Below are positions 14,898-20,522 of a DNA stretch of 20,522 bases, in pieces. Location: positions 1 to 20,522 of the forward strand of contig CAKOYE010000015.1 in assembly GCA_934130485.1 (NCBI GenBank), read 5' to 3'. Origin of the DNA: an uncultured Bacilli bacterium. Its GTDB lineage: Bacteria > Bacillota_I > Bacilli_A > RF39 > UBA660. The notes below the pieces were generated by a model. That model made no database searches. It had not been told where the DNA came from and was given only the letters and a program-made list of their open reading frames with translations. Numbering within the stretch: position 1 is the first letter of the stretch; each line of letters starts with the position of its first letter. A program made the translations under genes and the position numbers.

Positions 14898-14957
14898 GGC
14901 TTTTTTATGATTTTTTTATTTTATTTTTCAAAATAATTAATATATCTTTCTTATATG

Positions 14958-14995
14958 TATAATTTGTAGAATTTTTTTTATTTAAATGATACAAT
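14958..14995 (+). promoter_or_regulatory. Candidate promoter(s) of the P-type ATPase gene
   Basis: Two -10-like sites lie ahead of the ATPase. TATAAT at 14958-14963 has no good -35 at 16-18 bp. TGATACAAT at 14987-14995 is an extended -10 (TG, one base, TACAAT) with only a poor TTGTAG upstream at 20 bp. I cannot choose between them. The region is divergent from the rpsJ promoter. Confidence 0.4.
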
Positions 14996-15020
14996 TTATT
15001 TGAAGAAAGGTAAGTACATT

Positions 15021-17603
15021 ATGAATTTTTATAATAAGGAACTCAATGAAATTTTTAAAGAATTAGATTCATCTAGAAATGGGATGGATCAGGATAAAAT
15101 TCAAGGAAGAATTCTTGAATATGGTAAAAATGAAATAAAGGAAGCTAAAGGAAAATCACCATTTAAACGTTTTATTAGTCAGTTTAATGAGCCAATGATT
15201 ATTATTTTAATAATTGTCGCTATTATAATGTTTGTTTATGGTTATTTATTTTCTCACGAATATACTGATACAATTGTAATAACAATTGTTGTATTATTAA
15301 ACGCTATAATGGGTTTCATTCAAGAACAAAAAGCCGAAGTAACATTATCAAGTTTAAAAAATTATTCAACATCTACTTGCAAAATAAAAAGAAACGGAAA
15401 AATTGCGATTGTAGATTCTATATTAATCGTTCCAGGAGATATTATTTTGTTAGAAGCTGGAGACAAAATTCCGGCAGATGCAAGAATTATTTCCGAGTCT
15501 AATCTTAGTGTTGATGAATCGCCATTGACAGGAGAATCAATACCTGTAAAAAAAACAAACAAAATGTTAAATGGTTCACTTTTAATTCAAGAACAAAGTA
15601 ATATGCTGTTTTCAGGTTGTAACATTATTAATGGCACCGTAGAAGCAATTGTAGTAAAAACTGGAATGGATACTGAAATAGGGAGCATCGCTAAATCTTT
15701 AAATACTCCTTATGAAGTTAGTACCCCACTCCAAATTAAAATGAATGAAATTAGTAAGAAAATTACAATCTTAGTTTTTATAATTATTATTTTTATATTT
15801 TTCTACGGGGTATTAAACAATTATAAATTAATTGAAATTATTATGCTTTGTGTATCACTTGCTGTTGCAGCTATTCCAGAGGGATTACCTGCAGTTATTA
15901 CAATCGCACTTTCTACAGGTTCTAATGCCCTAGCTAAAAAAAAGACAATTGTTAGACAAATGAGTGCTGTTGAAACACTTGGTTCTACTGATATTATTTG
16001 TTCTGACAAAACTGGCACAATAACTCAAAATAAAATGCAAATAAAAGAAGAATACATTTTAAATAAAAAAATGGCAAACTACATAATGTCATTAGCCAAT
16101 GAAACAATTACTAGCAATAACAAATTAATCGGTGATCCAACCGAAACTTGTATGTATGATTATTTAAAAAATAATAATATTGATCCTATATATATTAAAG
16201 AAAAATATCAAAGGATTAATTTTGCACCATTTGATAGTGAACGAAAATTAATGTCGTCTGTTAATAATATTGATAATAAAACTTATATTTTAGTAAAGGG
16301 AAGTATAGAAAACTTATTAGAGAAATGCAAATATATTGAAGATAAAATAACTAAAGAATTATCTGCATCATTAATTTCCGATATAAAACAAAAAGAAAAA
16401 GAGATGGCTGATAATGCTCTAAGAGTTATAGGTTTCGCATATAAGGAACTTAAAAATATTCCTACAAACTCTATAGAAACACTAAATGAAGAAAATAATT
16501 TAATTTTTGTCGGAATGATTGGTATAATTGATCCGCCTAGAGTAGATATTAAAGAATCTGTGCAAAAGTGCAAAAATGCACACATTAGACCAGTTATGAT
16601 TACCGGGGATTCCTTAAATACAGCCTGTGCAATTGCCAAAGAAATAGGAATAATAAATAATAATAATGAAGGAATTATAGGTTCTGAATTAGATAAATAT
16701 AACGATTTTGAATTACAAGAAATTGTAAAAAAATATAGTGTTTACGCTAGAGTTAGTCCAATTCACAAATCAAGAATTGTTGCTGCATGGCAAGCAAATG
16801 GTAAAGTGGTTGCTATGACTGGAGATGGAGTTAATGATGCGCCAGCTATTAAAGACGCGCACGTAGGTATTGGTATGGGAATAACTGGAACTGATGTAAC
16901 AAAATCTGTTGCGGATATAATTTTACTTGATGATTCATTTTCAACAATTGTCGATGCTGTTGAAGAAGGTAGAAGAATTTTTACTAATATAAGAAATAAT
17001 GTTGTATATTCTCTTTCAAGTAATTTTGCTGAATTATTTACAGTCTTAATAGGAATATTCACGGGACATACAATTTTATTACCAATACATATATTATTTA
17101 TAGATTTAATTACCGATACAGTACCGAGTATTTGTTTATCGTTTGAAAAACCAGAAAAAAATATTATGAATCAAAAACCTAGAGGAATTGATAAACCTAT
17201 TTTTACACACTTTGTAATTTCTAGTATAATATTCTCTGCATTAATAGAAACTATTTTTGCACTAATTACCTATTTTGTGTCATTAAAATTTTTTAATTCA
17301 GATATAGCTAGATCACTTGCATTACTTACTGTAGTAATTCAAGAATTATTATATGCAGTATCTTGTAGGAACATAAAAGAAACTATTTATAAACAGGGAA
17401 TTTTTTCTAACAAGTGTATGAATATTGGATTAATAGTTGTTGCTTTTGTTGAAATTTTATTTTTTCTAACACCAATTGGAAAATTTATTAATATTGTAGA
17501 AATCAAATTACTACCACTATTAATTGTTTTATGCTTTAATATGAGTGGATTACTATTATATGAAATCGGTAAACCTATTTTAAAAAGACTATTTAAAGAT
17601 TAG
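15021..17603 (+). CDS. P-type IIA cation-transporting ATPase, probably Ca2+
   Basis: The 860-residue product is a membrane pump driven by ATP. I start it at ATG 15021, with GAAAGG about 10 bases upstream; a TTG at 15000 would add seven residues. Motifs: actuator TGES (170-173), M4 PEGLP with E287, phosphorylated D329 in DKTGT, the KGS segment, TGDSLNTA and hinge TGDGVND (D602). By comparison with SERCA, M5 keeps N668 and E671 (N768, E771), M6 has T698 and D699 (T799, D800), and M8 has E775 (E908), but the M6 Asn (N796) is D695. About ten membrane segments are visible. Ca2+ is the likeliest substrate; Na+ or another cation is possible. It is divergent from rpsJ and ends in a terminator. Confidence 0.93.
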   Translation: MNFYNKELNEIFKELDSSRNGMDQDKIQGRILEYGKNEIKEAKGKSPFKRFISQFNEPMIIILIIVAIIMFVYGYLFSHEYTDTIVITIVVLLNAIMGFIQEQKAEVTLSSLKNYSTSTCKIKRNGKIAIVDSILIVPGDIILLEAGDKIPADARIISESNLSVDESPLTGESIPVKKTNKMLNGSLLIQEQSNMLFSGCNIINGTVEAIVVKTGMDTEIGSIAKSLNTPYEVSTPLQIKMNEISKKITILVFIIIIFIFFYGVLNNYKLIEIIMLCVSLAVAAIPEGLPAVITIALSTGSNALAKKKTIVRQMSAVETLGSTDIICSDKTGTITQNKMQIKEEYILNKKMANYIMSLANETITSNNKLIGDPTETCMYDYLKNNNIDPIYIKEKYQRINFAPFDSERKLMSSVNNIDNKTYILVKGSIENLLEKCKYIEDKITKELSASLISDIKQKEKEMADNALRVIGFAYKELKNIPTNSIETLNEENNLIFVGMIGIIDPPRVDIKESVQKCKNAHIRPVMITGDSLNTACAIAKEIGIINNNNEGIIGSELDKYNDFELQEIVKKYSVYARVSPIHKSRIVAAWQANGKVVAMTGDGVNDAPAIKDAHVGIGMGITGTDVTKSVADIILLDDSFSTIVDAVEEGRRIFTNIRNNVVYSLSSNFAELFTVLIGIFTGHTILLPIHILFIDLITDTVPSICLSFEKPEKNIMNQKPRGIDKPIFTHFVISSIIFSALIETIFALITYFVSLKFFNSDIARSLALLTVVIQELLYAVSCRNIKETIYKQGIFSNKCMNIGLIVVAFVEILFFLTPIGKFINIVEIKLLPLLIVLCFNMSGLLLYEIGKPILKRLFKD

Positions 17604-17627
17604 TAGAAACATTTCTACTTTTTTTTA
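17602..17627 (+). terminator. Terminator of the P-type ATPase gene
   Basis: AGTAGAAA (17602-17609) and TTTCTACT (17612-17619) are perfect inverted repeats with CA between them (in RNA the inner pairs will open to give a larger loop), followed by a T-run to about 17626. The last two bases of the TAG stop are the first two of the stem. Confidence 0.85.
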
Positions 17628-17655
17628 TTGCGCATATCTTTTAATAGTGATGATT

Positions 17656-17991
17656 ATGAACATAGTTCCGAGCATTAATTCAAAAACATATACGTTAAGC
17701 GCAATTATTATTGGTTATTTATTATTAGATGAAGCAACACCAGCTGAACAAAATTCACTTGGTAACTGGTTTATGTTGATTGGACAAGTTTTGTGTACAA
17801 ATTCAGCACAACAACAAGTTTTGAACAATAGATCAGGCAGTTCAAATCAAAATAATCGGCATGTAATTAATGATGATAATTTAATAAATATGTTCAAAAG
17901 TAATAATAAAGAAGAAATTGACGATCAAATAAATATGATGAAAAAAGTTATAAATGCTTTAGAAAAAGAAATTAATAATTTAAAAAATTGA
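17656..17991 (+). CDS. Small membrane-associated protein of unknown function
   Basis: I do not recognise this 111-residue protein. It begins MNIVPSINSKTYTLSAIIIG. Two hydrophobic stretches (about residues 10-22 and 31-45: IIIGYLLL and GNWFMLIGQVLCT) are split by a short polar turn with DEATPAEQNS, so it may be a hairpin in the membrane. A polar Asn/Ser-rich linker (about 55-75) and a charged helix likely to form a coiled coil (about 85-111, EIDDQINMMKKVINALEKEI) follow. In-frame starts GTG 17647 and ATG 17650 are also possible, as no strong ribosome binding site exists. A real gene is supported by the clean protein pattern and its terminator. It is downstream of the ATPase but separated by a terminator. 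Confidence 0.72.
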   Translation: MNIVPSINSKTYTLSAIIIGYLLLDEATPAEQNSLGNWFMLIGQVLCTNSAQQQVLNNRSGSSNQNNRHVINDDNLINMFKSNNKEEIDDQINMMKKVINALEKEINNLKN

Positions 17992-18023
17992 GTTTTGAAC
18001 TATAGATGTGCAAAACTTTTTTT
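17991..18023 (+). terminator. Terminator of the small membrane-protein gene
   Basis: AGTTTTG (17991-17997), a 13-nt loop and CAAAACT (18011-18017) form a 7-bp stem, followed by TTTTTT to 18023. The first stem base is the A of the TGA stop. Confidence 0.75.
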
Positions 18024-18131
18024 ATATTTAGTATAAAATTTAGTAAAATATACAAAGTTTTCCACATTAATAGTGTAAAAATAGCATTTTTAATAAATTT
18101 AACTATTTTTAATTAACATAGTTTTGCACAT
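18006..18131. repeat. Nested inverted repeats in the convergent intergenic region
   Basis: ATGTGCAAAACT (18006-18017) and AGTTTTGCACAT (18120-18131) are perfect 12-bp inverted repeats 102 bp apart. Inside are TAAAAATAG (18076-18084) and CTATTTTTA (18103-18111), 9 bp each. No open reading frame or target-site duplication is seen. The left 12-mer overlaps the 3' arm of the terminator of the upstream gene. It may be a small non-coding RNA, a decayed mobile element or chance in AT-rich DNA. Confidence 0.6.
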
Positions 18132-18158
18132 ATTATGTTTATAAATAAGTTTTAAAAC

Positions 18159-18183
18159 AAAAAAAGAGTTTTATACTCTTTTT
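18159..18183 (-). terminator. Terminator of the hsp20 gene
   Basis: On the minus strand AAAAAGAGT (18183-18175), a 5-nt loop and ACTCTTTTT (18169-18161) pair, with the T-run continuing to 18159. The two A bases of the TAA stop (18184-18182) begin the structure. On the plus strand the same repeat also ends in five T, so it may also stop opposing transcription. Confidence 0.75.
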
Positions 18184-18598
18184 AGTCACTAATCTCAATG
18201 TATTTTTTGTTAGACTCATCTTTAACTGAATCTTTCTTGAACGATACAGTCAATATTCCGTTTTTAAATGAAGCATGAATATCTTCTTCTTTTAGATTTT
18301 CACCTGCATAGAAACTACGTGAACATTTTCCGTAAAATCTTTCTTTGTGAATATAATTTTCTTTTGTATCACTATCATCATAAGTATGATTAATAGTTGC
18401 ACTTATATTTAAGTATCCGTCATTTAATTCAATACTGATATCTTCTTTTTTACATCCTGGTAAATCAATATCTAAAATATAATTTCCATTTTTTTCTTTA
18501 ATATCTGTTTTCATTATTTGACTTTCTCTTTTTGTAAACAAAGGTTCATCAAACATATCATCTAACACATCAAATTTACTTAATCTTGGTAACATCAT
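18182..18598 (-). CDS. Hsp20 / small heat shock protein
   Basis: This chaperone family binds unfolding proteins in ATP-independent oligomers. The 138-residue product has a short N-terminus (MMLPRLSKFDVLDDMFDEPL), the alpha-crystallin domain from about residue 35 to 125 (NGNYILDIDLPGCKKEDISI, then SRSFYAGENLKEEDIHASFK and NGILTV), and a C-terminal IEI motif used in oligomer contacts. GGGAGG lies 8 bases before the ATG. The gene has a single promoter with a CIRCE operator, so it is probably under HrcA control, and a terminator overlaps its stop. The ABC exporter gene is upstream on the same strand. Confidence 0.96.
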   Translation of the reverse strand: MMLPRLSKFDVLDDMFDEPLFTKRESQIMKTDIKEKNGNYILDIDLPGCKKEDISIELNDGYLNISATINHTYDDSDTKENYIHKERFYGKCSRSFYAGENLKEEDIHASFKNGILTVSFKKDSVKDESNKKYIEISD

Positions 18599-18619
18599 AA
18601 AATATTCCTCCCTTTAAAT

Positions 18620-18670
18620 TGTATGTAGATTTTATGCATACATGTAAGATATCCTCAATTCATCTTACAT
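18620..18670 (-). promoter_or_regulatory. Two dyads in the hsp20 5' untranslated region
   Basis: ATGTAAGAT (18670-18662) and ATCTTACAT (18650-18642) are 9-bp inverted repeats with an 11-base loop. Next to them TGTATG (18642-18637) and CATACA (18625-18620) form a second 6-bp dyad, with the end base shared. The first lies at the expected start of transcription, so it could be a DNA operator or, if transcription starts at its edge, an RNA hairpin. The ribosome binding site is not covered by either. Confidence 0.55.
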
Positions 18671-18674
18671 ACTA

Positions 18675-18703
18675 ATTGTAGCACTTATTTTTAGCACTGT
18701 CAA
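18675..18703 (-). promoter_or_regulatory. Sigma-A promoter of hsp20
   Basis: On the minus strand -35 TTGACA (18703-18698) is a perfect match and -10 TACAAT (18680-18675) matches five of six, 17 bp apart. The -35 lies inside the CIRCE element, so bound HrcA would block RNA polymerase. The predicted start is near 18668. Confidence 0.88.
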
Positions 18704-18717
18704 TAGATAAGTGCTAA
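18679..18717 (-). promoter_or_regulatory. CIRCE-like HrcA operator with a third half-site
   Basis: The known CIRCE element is TTAGCACTC-N9-GAGTGCTAA. Here the minus strand reads TTAGCACTT (18717-18709), nine bases, then CAGTGCTAA (18699-18691): the 9-9-9 plan is exact, with one innermost position changed in each arm. A third half-site, AAGTGCTA, follows at 18686-18679 and together with the first makes a perfect 10-bp dyad, TAGCACTTAT (18716-18707) and ATAAGTGCTA (18688-18679). It covers the first two bases of the -10 site. The link to HrcA is from the known family; no hrcA gene is in this window. Confidence 0.85.
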
Positions 18718-18723
18718 TTTTTT

Positions 18724-20463
18724 TTATTTTTCTAAATCTTTGTTATATAAATTTTTATAATATTCACATTTTTTCAATAATTCTTTATGTGACCCACTAT
18801 CTAGTATTTTACCATCGTCTATTACAAATATTCTATCTGAATCAATTATTGTTGATAGTCTGTGAGCAACGATAAGTACTGTATATTCTCCTTTTAAATT
18901 ATTAATTGCTTCTTGTATTTTACTCTGTGTTTCGTTATCTAAAGCGCTCGTTGCCTCATCAAACAATATTATTTCAGTTTTCATTAGAAGTGCTCTTGCT
19001 ATTGCAAGTCTCTGTTTTTGTCCTCCTGACAATATAACACCATTTTCTCCAACCTTTGTTTCATATTTTTCGGGAAGTGTCATAATATAATCATCAATAC
19101 AAGCTGTTTTGCACGCTTCTTTAATTTCGTCCATTGTTGCATCTTCTTTAGCAAGCAATAAATTATCTTTTATTGAAAAATTAAATATATATGGATTCTG
19201 CGTTATTATTGACATATTATCTCTTATAGAAGAACACGTTAAATCTTTTATATTCACATTATCTAATAATATTTCTCCATCTTTTGTATTATATAATTTT
19301 GTAATCAGACTAAATATTGTAGATTTTCCGGCACCACTTTTCCCTACAAAGGCAATTCTTTCATTTGGTTTTATTTTAAATGACATATTTTTTATTATAT
19401 CAGTATCACTATAACCAAATGTAACATTGTTAAATTTTATATCACCAGTCATTTTTTTAATCTCTACATTACCAAATTTTTCTTTTTTAAATTTGTCATC
19501 TTCTATTACTTCATAAACTCTATTGGATGCAATCATAAATTTTTTATTATATTCTGATAACTGTGCTACTCCATTTAATAAATTACAAATTTTTGATTGA
19601 TAATTGTAGATTATCAAAAATGTTGGAATTGTTAATAATGAGTGTTTATATAAATAGCAACCGAAAATAATTAATCCTAAATCTGATAAAGCTCTGACTT
19701 CATTTCCCATACATCCAAAAAATCTTTTTATATTCATTATATGAACTTGTTCAATTGTTGCTTCTTCAATTCTATTAGATGTTTGCCTTAAAATTGTTTG
19801 AGATGCATTTAATACCTTTATATCTCTTATTCCTCTTACCAGTTCACTAATTAATCCAGTTTTATTCTCTTGAATAGTTTTTAAATTTTTTGCAACCTCG
19901 TATTGTTTTGACAAACTTTTTTTGTTTATCAAATATGAAATAATCGCTGTTATAATCGCATAAACAAACATATATTTATTTAATATGAATACTGTAATCA
20001 AAACTCCAATATTAGCAATAAGGTATGAAACCCAATATGTATATTCCATAAATAAACTTGAAATATCTTGCGTATCTTTATTTAATCGATCAATAAATAA
20101 ACCAGAAGTATGCTTATCAATTTCCTCTACTTCTAAATTTAATATTTCTTTCGCTAATGATTTCTGCATACTAATTAAAGTTTTTTGATATATTTTTTGG
20201 TAAAAAAAACCTTTAAAGTAAAATAATATGTATAATATTAATTCAATTAAAAACACGGTTAATGATGAATAAATCAATTGTTCTATTATCCCGTTAGAAA
20301 TATTTAATATTACTTTAGCAGATAACAATGGAATTACTGCACTAATTATGGCCTCAATAATGCTTACAAAAATATAACCAAATAAATTTAATTTTGCTTG
20401 TTTTATGTATATCCAAGTTTTTTTTAAATTTTGTTTAAAAGTTTTATTTTCTTTACTTCTCAT
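18724..20463 (-). CDS. ABC exporter half-transporter (fused membrane and ATPase domains)
   Basis: The 579-residue product has about six membrane segments in residues 25-320 followed by an ATPase domain, the size of a half exporter (MsbA/LmrA-like), which works as a dimer. The ATPase domain has Walker A GKSGAGKST (374-382), the Q-loop region IITQNPYIFN, signature LSGGQKQR (478-485), Walker B IILFDEATSALD with D502 and E503, and H534 in IVAHRLST. All catalytic motifs are intact. GAGAGG lies 6-8 bases before ATG 20463. The substrate cannot be read from sequence. No terminator follows; transcripts may run into the hsp20 region. Upstream only 59 bases are visible, with a possible -10 TATAAC (20521-20516). 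Confidence 0.93.
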   Translation of the reverse strand: MRSKENKTFKQNLKKTWIYIKQAKLNLFGYIFVSIIEAIISAVIPLLSAKVILNISNGIIEQLIYSSLTVFLIELILYILFYFKGFFYQKIYQKTLISMQKSLAKEILNLEVEEIDKHTSGLFIDRLNKDTQDISSLFMEYTYWVSYLIANIGVLITVFILNKYMFVYAIITAIISYLINKKSLSKQYEVAKNLKTIQENKTGLISELVRGIRDIKVLNASQTILRQTSNRIEEATIEQVHIMNIKRFFGCMGNEVRALSDLGLIIFGCYLYKHSLLTIPTFLIIYNYQSKICNLLNGVAQLSEYNKKFMIASNRVYEVIEDDKFKKEKFGNVEIKKMTGDIKFNNVTFGYSDTDIIKNMSFKIKPNERIAFVGKSGAGKSTIFSLITKLYNTKDGEILLDNVNIKDLTCSSIRDNMSIITQNPYIFNFSIKDNLLLAKEDATMDEIKEACKTACIDDYIMTLPEKYETKVGENGVILSGGQKQRLAIARALLMKTEIILFDEATSALDNETQSKIQEAINNLKGEYTVLIVAHRLSTIIDSDRIFVIDDGKILDSGSHKELLKKCEYYKNLYNKDLEK

Positions 20464-20522
20464 TTTATACCTCTCAATATATTTTTAATAAGTTTTTAAT
20501 TATTATTTAAATTTTGTTATAG

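Noticed and set aside
14890..14906. Small hairpin aaaagc-aag-gctttt with T-run on the plus strand, as a terminator
   Set aside because: No plus-strand gene lies upstream for it to end; it overlaps the -35 of the rpsJ promoter and the loop is only three bases.
18058..18066. DnaA-box-like ttttccaca in the hsp20 intergenic region
   Set aside because: One mismatch to TTATNCACA and no second box nearby; expected by chance in AT-rich DNA, and no origin genes are here.
18006..18131. Calling the inverted-repeat unit a MITE
   Set aside because: No target-site duplication, no second copy in the window and no transposase end motif; kept only as a repeat.
18691..18725. CIRCE dyad plus T-run read on the plus strand as a terminator
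   Set aside because: The genes on both sides are on the minus strand and the dyad is better explained as the HrcA operator; it could at most limit antisense transcripts.
1..20522. Use of genetic code 4 (UGA as Trp)
   Set aside because: secY and the 17.7 kb gene stop at TGA, with homology or terminators ending there, and Trp codons such as in rplP and the ATPase are TGG.

Overview
The window is about 20.5 kb of very AT-rich DNA whose protein families, gene order and strong purine-rich ribosome binding sites point to a low-GC Firmicute, most likely a Bacilli or Mollicutes-related lineage. TGA is a real stop here (secY and the small 17.7 kb gene end in it, and Trp is TGG), so the code is the standard bacterial one and not the Mycoplasma UGA-Trp code. 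The phylum is inferred from sequence alone.

Most of the window (1306-14735, minus strand, reading right to left) is one uninterrupted S10-spc-alpha operon of 28 genes: rpsJ-rplC-rplD-rplW-rplB-rpsS-rplV-rpsC-rplP-rpmC-rpsQ-rplN-rplX-rplE-rpsN-rpsH-rplF-rplR-rpsE-rplO-secY-adk-infA-rpmJ-rpsM-rpsK-rpoA-rplQ. It makes ribosomal proteins of both subunits, the SecY channel, adenylate kinase, IF-1 and the RNA polymerase alpha subunit. It starts from a good sigma-A promoter and a roughly 127-nt structured leader, and ends at a hairpin terminator that overlaps the rplQ stop codon. Two genes usual at this locus are missing: rpmD (L30) between rpsE and rplO, and map between adk and infA, where a 194-bp non-coding gap remains.

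Downstream of rplQ (1-1244, minus) is a 3'-truncated gene for a membrane-anchored, Asn-rich CAP/SCP-domain protein with its own promoter. Divergent from rpsJ is a P-type IIA cation ATPase (15021-17603, plus), probably a Ca2+ pump with one changed membrane ligand, followed by a small unrecognised membrane-associated protein (17656-17991). Convergent with these, on the minus strand, are an Hsp20 chaperone gene under a CIRCE-like operator with an extra half-site, and upstream of it a half-size ABC exporter.

I found no phage, insertion sequence, CRISPR, tRNA or rRNA, and no clearly new multi-gene system. The points most worth following are regulatory or evolutionary: the three-half-site CIRCE promoter, the S10 leader, terminators built into stop codons at four of four checkable transcription-unit ends, the missing L30 and map genes, and the altered ATPase and adenylate kinase motifs.
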